From an uncultured Dyadobacter sp. (GTDB lineage: Bacteria; Bacteroidota; Bacteroidia; Cytophagales; Spirosomataceae): DNA of 64,000 nucleotides. The stretch covers positions 38,173 through 102,172 of the forward strand of contig NZ_CAMLSE010000028.1 of assembly GCF_946482605.1 (NCBI RefSeq), read 5' to 3'. This document shows, in pieces, positions 8,443-16,702 of the stretch. The notes under the pieces were generated by a model. That model was given only the letters and a program-made list of their open reading frames with translations. It was not told the origin of the DNA and ran no database searches. The stretch's first letter is position 1, and each line of letters begins with the position of its first letter. Both the position numbers and the translations under genes were made by a program.

Positions 8443-9212
8443 CAAGAATCCTGATCATAGAAGATGAACAGCCCGCCGGGCAGTACCTGACCCAATTAAT
8501 CCAGAAAGCCGATCCGAAAACTTACATTCTGGGTGTGATCGAGAGCGTCGAAAGCGCGATCGGGTGGCTCAGCAGCAATCCTGTTCCCGACCTGATCTTC
8601 CTCGATGTCCAGCTTGGTGACGGCACCTGCTTTCAGGTCTTTGAGCAGATTTCCATTGGATGCCCGGTCATCTTTACAACCGCCCACGACGAGTACGCAT
8701 TGCGGGCATTCAAACTCAATAGCATCGATTACCTCCTGAAACCGATCCGGCCCGAGGCCTTGAAATTCAGCCTTGACAAATACTACCAGCTCAACCAGGA
8801 GAATGCGATCAGCAAAGTAAAGTACCTGGAAGAGCTTATGCACACGGAGATCCTGAACCGCAAAAATCCGCGGCGAAGCTTCCTCGTCCCTTACCGTGAC
8901 AAACTCATTCCGCTGAAAGATTCGGACTTCGCATGGCTCACGATCCGCAACAGTGTGGTTGTCACGACCCTGCACGACGACCGGAATTTCGTGCTGGATA
9001 AAACCTTGGAAGAGCTCGAAAATCAGCTCGACACTTGCAGTTTTTTCCGCGCCAACCGGCAGTTTATCATTTCCCGGCAATGCATTACAGAAATCGAGCT
9101 TTACTTTAACGGCCGGCTGCTGGTCAGGACGTCGCCTGCATCGCCGAACCAAATCCTGATTTCAAAAGAGCGGGTACCTGTTTTTAAGAAATGGTTTGAA
9201 GAACAGATGTGA
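8439..9212 (+). CDS. LytTR-family response regulator
   Basis: A 257-residue two-domain regulator. The receiver (1-120) has the acidic pair IIEDE, phosphoacceptor D56 (DLIFLDVQLGDG), T/A switch region VIFTTAHDEYA and K in YLLKPI. The LytTR DNA-binding domain (about 150-255) includes FFRANRQFIIS, the usual conserved recognition segment. The start overlaps the kinase stop, so it is the cognate output. Targets are not shown by the sequence; the bestrophin/carbonic anhydrase pair 114 bases downstream is a plausible candidate. Confidence 0.9.
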   Translation: MTRILIIEDEQPAGQYLTQLIQKADPKTYILGVIESVESAIGWLSSNPVPDLIFLDVQLGDGTCFQVFEQISIGCPVIFTTAHDEYALRAFKLNSIDYLLKPIRPEALKFSLDKYYQLNQENAISKVKYLEELMHTEILNRKNPRRSFLVPYRDKLIPLKDSDFAWLTIRNSVVVTTLHDDRNFVLDKTLEELENQLDTCSFFRANRQFIISRQCITEIELYFNGRLLVRTSPASPNQILISKERVPVFKKWFEEQM

Positions 9213-9326
9213 AAATCCAGGGGTGCATTTAGCAGTTTGATCAACGATATTTGCTGTTTCGCCCAAGTTCGGGTAAAGTTTAGGATGCCAATGTAAATCT
9301 TCGCGGCATCATTAAGCCCTTGCCCG

Positions 9327-10304
9327 ATGTATACCGCCCGTGAAATCAAACTCAGGATCATATTATCCTTTGCCTGGAAGGCCATTCTGTTTTGCTTCCT
9401 TTATGCAACTTCCCTGTGTATCCTCAGTCGATGGCTGGGCGTCGCGATCGGGATTTCCTTTGTTCCGATTGGGCTGATCGGTACCGCGGTTGCTTTCTAT
9501 GTGGGTTTTAAAAACAACTCATCCTATGAAAGGCTTTGGGAAGCGCGGCGCATCTGGGGTGCGTTCGTCAATGCAAGCCGTACCTGGGGCGCCCAGGTGA
9601 GTACAGGCGTTCATGCGGACCAGGCGATCAAGTCGCAACTCATGCACAGGCATATCGCATACGTGAATGCAGTCCGTATTCAGCTGCGTGCAAAAAGCGT
9701 GTGGAATGATACCGATACCACGGCCCATTCGGTGGTCAGAACACATCATAGCACCGAGGATGCGTCCCTCGCGAACCTGCTGCGGCAACTCGTCACGGAA
9801 GAAGAGGCTGCCTATTTTCTTTCCAAAAAGAACCCGGCAACCCATATCATGAAGGCCCAGGCAGCGCAACTCGATCTGCTGTTCCAACAGGGGCAGGTCA
9901 ACGAGATGCCGCATTTTCACATGATGAATGTCGTGCAGGAGTTCTACAACCAGCAAGGTGCAGCCGAGCGGATCAAGAACTTTCCGTTTCCGAGACAGTA
10001 TGCTTATTTCAGCAAGGTTTTTGTGTGGCTTTTCATACTCGTGCTCCCATTCGGGCTGATCAATGAGTTTGCCAAGCTGGGCGAAAACCTGATCTGGCTG
10101 GCGATACCGAGCTACATGCTGATCGCCTGGGTTTTCAACACCATGGAGGTGGTGGGCGACACGAGCGAAAACCCGTTCGAAAATGCCATCAACGACATTC
10201 CGATGACGGCGATTTGCCGCACCATCGAGATTGATCTTCGTGAAATGCTGGATGAAAGCAACGTCCCTGCTCCTATTACGCCCATCAATCATATCTTAAT
10301 GTAA
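9327..10304 (+). CDS. Bestrophin-family anion channel
   Basis: A 325-residue membrane protein of the bacterial bestrophin (YneE/RFP-TM) family, near the usual length. The N-terminal part carries hydrophobic segments at about 14-34 and 38-58 and the conserved FKNNSSYERLWEARRIWGA stretch. A second hydrophobic pair around 231-270 contains KVFVWLFILVLPFGLINEF. Bestrophins form pentameric channels for chloride, bicarbonate or, in some bacteria, cations. The gene immediately downstream encodes an LCIB-type carbonic anhydrase, which points to bicarbonate as the permeant ion here (inference). Confidence 0.85.
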   Translation: MYTAREIKLRIILSFAWKAILFCFLYATSLCILSRWLGVAIGISFVPIGLIGTAVAFYVGFKNNSSYERLWEARRIWGAFVNASRTWGAQVSTGVHADQAIKSQLMHRHIAYVNAVRIQLRAKSVWNDTDTTAHSVVRTHHSTEDASLANLLRQLVTEEEAAYFLSKKNPATHIMKAQAAQLDLLFQQGQVNEMPHFHMMNVVQEFYNQQGAAERIKNFPFPRQYAYFSKVFVWLFILVLPFGLINEFAKLGENLIWLAIPSYMLIAWVFNTMEVVGDTSENPFENAINDIPMTAICRTIEIDLREMLDESNVPAPITPINHILM

Positions 10305-10309
10305 TCATC

Positions 10310-10999
10310 ATGCTCGAACAAGTCCGGAAGTACTTTCCCAATGCCGTCCCGTCGAATGACTTTGTGTTGAACATCTATCAAAAACTAGCACCTTACGAGC
10401 TCACGCCCGACAAAATTCTGTTGGCGCATTCTATCTGCTCCGACGACGTCAATGCGATCGAATATCCCGAAACCGGGCGACAAATGCTGGGGCCGTTTAA
10501 CCTCGGCGGTTTGAACGGCTACCCGTTTACGGGCCTTACGGGCATGAGCGCATTCGCGCACCACGTTCCGGAGGATGGCGCTGCATTGATATTCTACGCC
10601 CCGCACATCGGTGTAAGTGCCGAAGGAGAACTCGGTAAAATCCTTCGCGTAGGTCAGCACGAAACTTCCAGTTGCTGCGGGGCAGCGATACTTGCACTAA
10701 GCCGCCTGCTAAAAAACGAAATCATCCCCGGAGAAAAACCCGAGGATGATTATCAGCAACATACTTTGCAATCTTTTTTGCATCAGGAAAAAGACCGGAT
10801 TCTGAATGCCGCCCACCCGATCAAGGAAGCGACCGAAGTCATTTTCGAACAATCCGGCAAGCTTATCGATCGCCTCATCCCTCAAACTGCGTTCACCGGA
10901 AAGCACGTGTTTGTTGTCGGTGCTATTATCGTTAATACGGATTGGCAGTATGGGTCGTTTTTGGAGTTGAGGCGATTTGAAAAATGGGAACGTTCCTAA
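10310..10999 (+). CDS. LCIB/LCIC-family beta-carbonic anhydrase-like protein
   Basis: A 229-residue soluble protein that I recognise as resembling algal limiting-CO2-inducible protein B. Diagnostic stretches are SICSDDVN (C43), NLGGLNGYPFTGLTGMSA, APHIGVSAEGELG (H99) and SSCCGAA (C122/C123), which supply the Cys-His-Cys zinc set of beta-type carbonic anhydrases. Spacing to the bestrophin stop is five bases, so the two are co-translated. Expected role: interconvert CO2 and bicarbonate near the channel. Activity is uncertain, since some LCIB homologues are inactive when tested alone. Confidence 0.75.
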   Translation: MLEQVRKYFPNAVPSNDFVLNIYQKLAPYELTPDKILLAHSICSDDVNAIEYPETGRQMLGPFNLGGLNGYPFTGLTGMSAFAHHVPEDGAALIFYAPHIGVSAEGELGKILRVGQHETSSCCGAAILALSRLLKNEIIPGEKPEDDYQQHTLQSFLHQEKDRILNAAHPIKEATEVIFEQSGKLIDRLIPQTAFTGKHVFVVGAIIVNTDWQYGSFLELRRFEKWERS

Positions 11000-11008
11000 A
11001 TGTTTCAA

Positions 11009-11767
11009 CTAGTCAGCAGTCACCTTCAGCGCATCGCCATATATCACTATCCCGTTTCCTAAAATGGCGTATGCGCGGTAAAACATTTCCTGGATTGGGT
11101 TTTGGTTCACATTTAAGCCGGCTTTCGTGTGAACTCCATCCATTGCTGGCATCGGAAAAACAATCTTGGTTCCGTTTTCCACCGTTGGGTTCTGATTGAT
11201 GGGTTGCTGTGGAGTAGCCCTGCTTGAAAAAACAATTCCAAATTCGCTGATTGTCTGACCGGAAGAGGCCAGATTCAACCTAAAATTAAGAGTCCCGTCG
11301 GCATTAGACGACAGTATATCGAGTGTGGAAACCTTGGCCCCATTGTCCTGCGACGGACCATCCTTGTCAATCACCATCACATCACCATAAATAACAGCCC
11401 CACCTTGAACAACCGCATAAGCCCGGTAGTACATTTCAACAAATGGTGCAACTTGCTCTACCTTAATATGCTGCCCATTTGATGCGGGTAATGGAAATAT
11501 TGCTTTGGTATCCGCAACCGTAGGTGTTGTATGAAAATCATTATCGTTCGCATTCTCTTTGAGGCTATATACAACTCCATATTCCACGATCGGAAAATCG
11601 CCAGCCTCGACAATGACTTTGAAACTGACAGCAGGTGCAGTTGGTGTTGCAATGGCCTCCCCTGTGATGACTCTCGGCTGCCTGCCAGGCTCATGATCCG
11701 TACAGGAAAAACAAAAAAGCAAGACAAACGCGAGGAGTCCGCCGATTCGGATAGATAACTGTTTCAT
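11009..11767 (-). CDS. Lipoprotein with two Fn3-like YRAYA repeats
   Basis: A 252-residue predicted lipoprotein: basic start, hydrophobic segment, then SC at residues 21-22 followed by TDHEPG. Two tandem repeats of about 105 residues follow, each with an EYGVVYS/EFGIVFS motif, an F-P-(L/M)-P-A core strand and MYYRAYA/MFYRAYA plus a closing IYGD. This motif set is common in Bacteroidota surface lipoproteins with immunoglobulin-like folds. It is convergent with the carbonic anhydrase gene (9-base gap). It is a paralogue of the next gene upstream. Function unknown. Confidence 0.75.
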   Translation of the reverse strand: MKQLSIRIGGLLAFVLLFCFSCTDHEPGRQPRVITGEAIATPTAPAVSFKVIVEAGDFPIVEYGVVYSLKENANDNDFHTTPTVADTKAIFPLPASNGQHIKVEQVAPFVEMYYRAYAVVQGGAVIYGDVMVIDKDGPSQDNGAKVSTLDILSSNADGTLNFRLNLASSGQTISEFGIVFSSRATPQQPINQNPTVENGTKIVFPMPAMDGVHTKAGLNVNQNPIQEMFYRAYAILGNGIVIYGDALKVTAD

Positions 11768-12085
11768 GGTTTGATTTCGATTAAGTGATTGTGTTTACGT
11801 TATTTACCCGCAATAATAAATTGGTTGGACGGGCATTCCAGCACACTACATGGTAGCGATAATCAAACGGCGTTCGATCAATTATTCATCGGTTATTCCA
11901 TTCCTCATGAAGGAAGAAACCGGGCCTCACACGATGCCCATTACAGGTGAGCAGCAAGGGCATTCCCTTGATATCCGGCAGCACAATGCAAGACATTGCA
12001 AAAGCCAAAATCCTTCAAAGGAACGCTTGCGGAGCCACCCTTCGAAGGATTTCAGTTATTACGTTTGGTAACGTCTTATCAGGAT
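11768..12085. other. Intergenic region between paralogous lipoprotein genes
   Basis: This 318-base gap separates two leftward lipoprotein genes. It contains a hairpin at 12008-12052 and presumably the promoter of the 11009-11767 gene. The rightward open frames here lack any recognisable domain or start signal and I do not call them. Confidence 0.5.
12008..12052 (-). terminator. Possible rho-independent terminator
   Basis: AAATCCTTC (12008-12016) pairs with GAAGGATTT (12044-12052). On the minus strand the stem is followed by a T-rich run (GGATTTTGGCTTTT), 34 bases past the stop of the 12086-12853 lipoprotein gene. The loop is long (27 bases), so confidence is moderate. Confidence 0.45.
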
Positions 12086-12853
12086 TTATTTTTTGGCATG
12101 ACCCACATAACGCCCATATTCAATGGTATCGTCGGTGTATTTCACATAACTCCTTAGATATATTTCGCTGATGCTACTTTCCGGGATTTTATCCAGTCTG
12201 AAACCCATTCCCGACCCACCTACCGGAATTTTTACTTTTTCGTAGTTAAATGAGGTCGCCTTGTCAGCGATTGTGGGAAGCGAATTTGCAGGCTTGTTAC
12301 CGTTTACACCATAAGAATAGACCACGCCGTACTCCTTAATCATTTTGCTTCCCTGGTCCAGCAGTATCAGGCCACAGTCATAAGGCTTCGTCAAATCCGG
12401 AGTTCCCACGGATTCCAGCACCGTCCGTCCCGATTTATCTTCCTTATATTCCCGCACACTTCCATACAATACGGACGTATTTTTGAGAATAGCATACGCA
12501 CGATAGAACATCTTGAAATAACCATTGGCAGGAGCTGCCGCCAAATGCGTATGATTGGCCTGCGATGGTTTAGCTGAAAAAACAATTCTCGGCCAGTCGG
12601 TCGTGGGAACTTCCTGATAAGCCTTTACGGCTTCGTAGTACATGATACTGTAAACAACTCCAAACTCCTGTACAGCATTCTCGTCCAGCCCTTGTAAACT
12701 AACATTGAACCTGTATTGATTGGAGTTCTCGACCATTAACTCTCCGGTCTGGATCTGCACAACCGGATTTTCCGGTCCGTGATCAGTACACGCATTGCAC
12801 GCCATGCCGATCACTGCGACCAACGCAGTGATTCGGCGGATCATTTTTTTCAT
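12086..12853 (-). CDS. Lipoprotein, paralogue of the downstream repeat lipoprotein
   Basis: A 255-residue predicted lipoprotein with signal MKKMIRRITALVAVIGMACNAC then TDHGPE, nearly the same post-Cys tripeptide as its neighbour. Two repeats are visible: EFGVVYS with MFYRAYAIL, and EYGVVYS with IYLRSYVKY. The shared organisation indicates tandem gene duplication. The second repeat is more diverged than in the paralogue. Likely outer-membrane anchored; partner and ligand unknown. Confidence 0.75.
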   Translation of the reverse strand: MKKMIRRITALVAVIGMACNACTDHGPENPVVQIQTGELMVENSNQYRFNVSLQGLDENAVQEFGVVYSIMYYEAVKAYQEVPTTDWPRIVFSAKPSQANHTHLAAAPANGYFKMFYRAYAILKNTSVLYGSVREYKEDKSGRTVLESVGTPDLTKPYDCGLILLDQGSKMIKEYGVVYSYGVNGNKPANSLPTIADKATSFNYEKVKIPVGGSGMGFRLDKIPESSISEIYLRSYVKYTDDTIEYGRYVGHAKK

Positions 12854-12860
12854 AATGTGA

Positions 12861-12915
12861 TTCCGTTAATAATATAGTATTGTAGAAACTACTACAATAG
12901 TACACGTTAACGGAA
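12861..12915. promoter_or_regulatory. Nested inverted repeats upstream of a lipoprotein gene
   Basis: Outer arms TTCCGTTAA (12861-12869) and TTAACGGAA (12907-12915) enclose inner arms TATTGTAG (12878-12885) and CTACAATA (12892-12899). All four arms are perfect. The structure begins eight bases before the ATG of the minus-strand lipoprotein gene, so it lies in its promoter or 5' leader. It could be a double operator or an RNA hairpin controlling translation. Confidence 0.5.
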
Positions 12916-13076
12916 CAAGCATTTACGTTACACCCAGTGTCCGTTAACCAACGGCGTTGAATCATTTATTGATCGATCGCAAGTCTGAATCAGACGTGGT
13001 GCTTTATCTGATCAGGTGTTCGTATTTGGCGGAAATTATCGACATATCCCGACAATCCGTATGCGATTGCCGCAAA

Positions 13077-14474
13077 TCAGTATTCCATCCGAAATGCGGA
13101 CAGGTCGGGCAGGTGTTTCTTCGTTCGGCTCAACTCATATCGGTAGATCACCTGCCCCAGATTTTTCATAAACGGGTAGCAAACTTCCTTGTATTCATAA
13201 CGATCGTCGTTATAGACCCCGTCCTCATTCGACTGGACAACGGCGCTTAGGAGAAATTCGACTTTGTTCTCAAAATCTACGAAATAAGCATTGTCTATAA
13301 TGAACCCGTAAGAGTCGCCGTACTTATTAAAAATCCTGACATTCGGTTGCGGATCACTCTCCTTGTCGGCTCCGTAAAAAAGAAACTTTGCATATAACGG
13401 CCAGTAATCCGTCCGGTGATAATGTGGACGATCGCTTTCCGTCGGCATTTTGCTCAGGTAAGTGTAAATCAGTCTGTAATCATCCGGTTTCAGACGAAAC
13501 CGCGCGGATGGGGGAAACGTCTCCGGAAAAAACAACTTCTTCATCACCTTCTGCTGATCGGTTAGGCTGAATGCGTTCCTGTTTTCCATATTAAACGGTC
13601 TGGCCACGAGCTTGTCGGAACTGTCCATATATGCCCGTCCCATCGAAGTATTGGTCAGCTTCAAAGGATAGTCTTTGGGATCAAACCGTCCTGGCTGCGA
13701 ATACAGCAATGTCGTTCCGTCGTAAAACCGGATGGGATTGGTATGCCTGGAAGTCGCCTCGGTGTCTTTCACGGCGTAGCGGTTGAGAATGCGGCTGGTT
13801 GTCAGGCCGTGGTCCGCTAGTCTGCGGTTGATCTCTGCCCTCCCGATCCATTCATATAGCCGGTTGTAGGCATCGTTATCACTCACCAGCAGGATCTTCT
13901 TGATGTAATGTTCCAACGAAGGAAGACCGTTTGACGAGGAACTATCCCTATCTACGGCAGTTTGCTTCGTAAAATCAGCACCGGTTATCATCGCGCTGGA
14001 TTTACTTAAACCTGGAATCCCGAGCTCGTTTAATTTTTCCAAAGCAAAGATCACCGTCGGCAACTTGACGGTACTGGCCGGAAAGAAATAATGGAGATCA
14101 TCCAGATTATAGCTGAAACTTTTGAAATGAGGCACATTATCCTTGTCCCGGTCGATCTGCGTGTACAAGATCTGCACCTGGTTCTTTTGAGGATGTTTGA
14201 GGATACCGCCGAAAAGATCCGAACGGCTTCGGAGTAGCTTTTCCAGGAACACCGTGTCGGGCTGCTGTGCCAGGGAGAAGTGGCTGACTGCTAGCAGCAG
14301 GGCTAGAAAGAGGTGTTTGAGGCGATGTGGAGGGATGCTGTCGCGCTCGCGCGTGTACGTACGTGAGGCTTGGTCGCTGGGTGGTGCCCAGGTCTGGCCC
14401 GAGGGTTGGACCGAGGTCTCGCCCCGGCCCCAGGGTTGAAACCCTGGGTTGTGTGGGGAGGGACTGTCACTCAT
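13077..14474 (-). CDS. Class A beta-lactamase-fold serine hydrolase
   Basis: The reading frame is 465 residues. PASTVKLPT supplies the SxxK nucleophile motif (S133, K136) and VSDNDAYN the SDN motif, as in class A beta-lactamase-related hydrolases of the beta-lactamase2 group; a clear KTG is not seen (KYGDSYGF is the nearest). A good export signal ([19 protein letters not shown]) sits at residues 53-71, not at the N terminus. The only upstream ATG is at 14474, inside the last codons of rluF, giving an odd Pro/Gly-rich leader encoded by a palindromic repeat. The true start may be a rare codon near 14330. A periplasmic peptidase or esterase role is more likely than resistance. Confidence 0.65.
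   Translation of the reverse strand: MSDSPSPHNPGFQPWGRGETSVQPSGQTWAPPSDQASRTYTRERDSIPPHRLKHLFLALLLAVSHFSLAQQPDTVFLEKLLRSRSDLFGGILKHPQKNQVQILYTQIDRDKDNVPHFKSFSYNLDDLHYFFPASTVKLPTVIFALEKLNELGIPGLSKSSAMITGADFTKQTAVDRDSSSSNGLPSLEHYIKKILLVSDNDAYNRLYEWIGRAEINRRLADHGLTTSRILNRYAVKDTEATSRHTNPIRFYDGTTLLYSQPGRFDPKDYPLKLTNTSMGRAYMDSSDKLVARPFNMENRNAFSLTDQQKVMKKLFFPETFPPSARFRLKPDDYRLIYTYLSKMPTESDRPHYHRTDYWPLYAKFLFYGADKESDPQPNVRIFNKYGDSYGFIIDNAYFVDFENKVEFLLSAVVQSNEDGVYNDDRYEYKEVCYPFMKNLGQVIYRYELSRTKKHLPDLSAFRMEY
14429..14448. repeat. Perfect palindrome, REP-like
   Basis: CCCAGGGTT (14429-14437) and AACCCTGGG (14440-14448) form a perfect 9-base stem with a two-base loop, embedded in GC-rich sequence at 14390-14460. 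It lies between the rluF stop and the signal-peptide codons of the serine hydrolase, and contributes to that protein's unusual leader. It looks like a mobile palindromic repeat, but copies elsewhere cannot be checked here. Confidence 0.5.
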
Positions 14475-15213
14475 CCCAGTCAGTGAGGTAGGAACCTTCC
14501 TCCGTCTTTACCGAATGCGCAACGGCTTCGTTGATTTCTGCCATTTCGGACGGGGTCAGGTCCCTCCATTTCCCTACCGGCAGGTTATCCAGCGTTACGT
14601 TCATGATGCGGACCCGTCTGAGCCTGGTGACATTATAGCCCAGGTATTCGCACATTCGCCTGATCTGGCGGTTGAGGCCTTGCGTGAGGATGACCGTAAA
14701 AACAAAACTGCTTTCCTTTCTGACGAAACACTTTTTGGTGACTTGTCCCAAAACCGGAACACCCGCCGACATTTTTTGTACAAAATCCGGCGTAATCGGT
14801 TTGTTGACCGTCACCACATATTCCTTTTCATGGCTGTTTCCCGCCCTCAGTATCTTATTGACGATATCGCCGTCGCTGGTCAGGAAAATGAGTCCTTCGG
14901 AAGGCTTATCGAGCCGCCCGATCGGGAAAATGCGTTCCTTATGCCGGATGTAATCGATGATATTGCCTTTGATGTGCCGCTCTGTAGTACAGGTAATGCC
15001 CACGGGTTTGTTGAATGCAATGTATACGCCCGCCTTTTTGGCTTTCAGCGGTTTTCCATTGATTTTCACGTCGTCCCCCTCCGAGGCTTTGTCGCCCAAC
15101 ACGGCCACGCGGCCATTCAATGTCACCCGACCTTGCTCCACGAGCTTGTCGGCCTCTCTCCTCGAACAGAAACCCGTTTCGCTGATAAATTTATTGATCC
15201 TGATTGGCTCCAC
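14467..15213 (-). CDS. rluF: RluF/RluB-type 23S rRNA pseudouridine synthase
   Basis: A 248-residue protein with an N-terminal S4 RNA-binding domain ([21 protein letters not shown], residues 4-24) and a pseudouridine synthase catalytic domain. The catalytic Asp is D102 in [28 protein letters not shown] is the conserved C-terminal motif of the RsuA/RluB/E/F branch. It probably modifies a uridine of 23S rRNA, most like RluF (U2604). Its final codons contain the only ATG available to the following hydrolase gene. Confidence 0.85.
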   Translation of the reverse strand: MEPIRINKFISETGFCSRREADKLVEQGRVTLNGRVAVLGDKASEGDDVKINGKPLKAKKAGVYIAFNKPVGITCTTERHIKGNIIDYIRHKERIFPIGRLDKPSEGLIFLTSDGDIVNKILRAGNSHEKEYVVTVNKPITPDFVQKMSAGVPVLGQVTKKCFVRKESSFVFTVILTQGLNRQIRRMCEYLGYNVTRLRRVRIMNVTLDNLPVGKWRDLTPSEMAEINEAVAHSVKTEEGSYLTDWDE

Positions 15214-15374
15214 TGCTTGATTGATCCTTTTCCCTCGTCAAGGTTTGCTAAATAGTTGCCAAATTAATCCAAATCGGAAAAAATATGTGGTTACAAACAA
15301 AGATTCCCGCGTTTTTCCTCTTTATCTCACAATTCTAAATTCTTTCCATCATAAATAGAACAAATTGCCGGTCT

Positions 15375-16673
15375 ATGAAAAATCGCTTTTTACTGAGTCA
15401 ACTCTTTATCTGGATAACTATTTTTTCCCTGCATGCGCAGCCCGTCAGGCGCCCGGTAGATGTGATCGTCACTACCGACCGCGACGACTGGACCTACAAA
15501 CCGGGCGATAAGGTGCAGTTTATCGTCACCGTGCTCCGCAATGGCAATCCAGTCAAAAACGCCCAGGTCCGCTATGAGATTGGTCTCGAAAAACTCGAAC
15601 CGACCATCAAGGAAAACAAAACAGCCGCGAACGGAACACTCACCATCGACGGTGGAACATTAAAGACACCAGGCTTCCTGCGCTGCATTGCTTGGGCTAC
15701 TGTCGACGGAGTGGAATTCAGGGGTCTGGCCACAGCTGGTTTCGACCCTTTGAAAATACAGCCAACGGTCTCAAACCCGGAAGATTTCGACGCTTTTTGG
15801 GATAATGCAAAAAAGGAACTCGCAAACGTGCCTATGGATGCTAAGATGACCTTGCTGCCCGAAAGATGTACCGAGAAGACCAACGTATACCATCTCAGCC
15901 TGCAAAATAATCGCCCGGGTGTACGGGTGTACGGAATTTTGAGTATACCTAAAAAAGAGGGTAAATACCCAGCATTGCTTCGTGTACCCGGCGCCGGTGT
16001 GCGCGCCTATGCGGGCGACGTCGCGACGGCCGACAAGGAAATTATCACGCTCGAAATCGGCATCCATGGCATTCCGGTGAACATGGACCCATCGGTGTAC
16101 CTCGATATGGGACAAGGCGTATTAAACGGCTATCCGGCATACAACCTGGATGACAAGGATAAGTTTTATTACAAAAGGGTTTACCTCGGCTGCGTACGTG
16201 CCAATGATTTCCTGACCAGCCTGCCTCAGTACGACGGCAAAAATCTGGCGGTGAACGGCGGAAGCCAGGGTGGTGCATTATCGATCATCACCGCCGGCCT
16301 GGACCCCCGCGTCAAATGGCTGGGCGCATTCTATCCCGCATTGAGCGACGTCACAGGCTACCTGCACGGTCGTGCGGGAGGATGGCCCCATTACTTCGAT
16401 AAAAACGGAGTTAAAACCAATAATACCAAGGAAAAGCTTAACACAGTTGGCTATTACGACGTGGTTAACTTCGCTAGGCGGGTAAAAGTCCCGGGCCTCT
16501 ATATCTGGGGATTCAACGACGAAACCTGCCCTCCGACATCGATGTACTCAGCCTATAACGTCACCACGGCTCCAAAAGAGCTGAAACTTTTTCTGGACAC
16601 GGGGCACTGGACTTATGCGGAGGAACGGGAAATGATGAATAATTGGCTCGTTGAAAAATTGAAAGGCAAATAA
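15375..16673 (+). CDS. Secreted CE7 acetyl xylan esterase-like hydrolase
   Basis: A 432-residue exported protein: signal peptide 1-21 (ending HAQ), an Ig-like domain (about 28-125) and an AXE1/CE7 alpha/beta-hydrolase domain. The triad is visible as S297 (GGSQGG), D382 (GFNDETCPP) and H411 (DTGHW). The conserved RGQ-type segment is altered. CE7 enzymes remove acetyl groups from xylan-derived oligosaccharides or cephalosporins. It is followed after 29 bases by a Gfo/Idh/MocA oxidoreductase, consistent with a small sugar-use operon. Confidence 0.85.
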   Translation: MKNRFLLSQLFIWITIFSLHAQPVRRPVDVIVTTDRDDWTYKPGDKVQFIVTVLRNGNPVKNAQVRYEIGLEKLEPTIKENKTAANGTLTIDGGTLKTPGFLRCIAWATVDGVEFRGLATAGFDPLKIQPTVSNPEDFDAFWDNAKKELANVPMDAKMTLLPERCTEKTNVYHLSLQNNRPGVRVYGILSIPKKEGKYPALLRVPGAGVRAYAGDVATADKEIITLEIGIHGIPVNMDPSVYLDMGQGVLNGYPAYNLDDKDKFYYKRVYLGCVRANDFLTSLPQYDGKNLAVNGGSQGGALSIITAGLDPRVKWLGAFYPALSDVTGYLHGRAGGWPHYFDKNGVKTNNTKEKLNTVGYYDVVNFARRVKVPGLYIWGFNDETCPPTSMYSAYNVTTAPKELKLFLDTGHWTYAEEREMMNNWLVEKLKGK

Positions 16674-16702
16674 CCAAAATCAAGTATACCGAAACTCATT
16701 TT

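Noticed and set aside
11850..12171. Two overlapping rightward open frames between lipoprotein genes
   Set aside because: No recognisable motif; they cover a hairpin and run into the opposite-strand coding sequence.
13077..14474. Beta-lactamase resistance gene
   Set aside because: It has SxxK and SDN motifs but no convincing KTG, and an unusual length; a resistance role is not supported.
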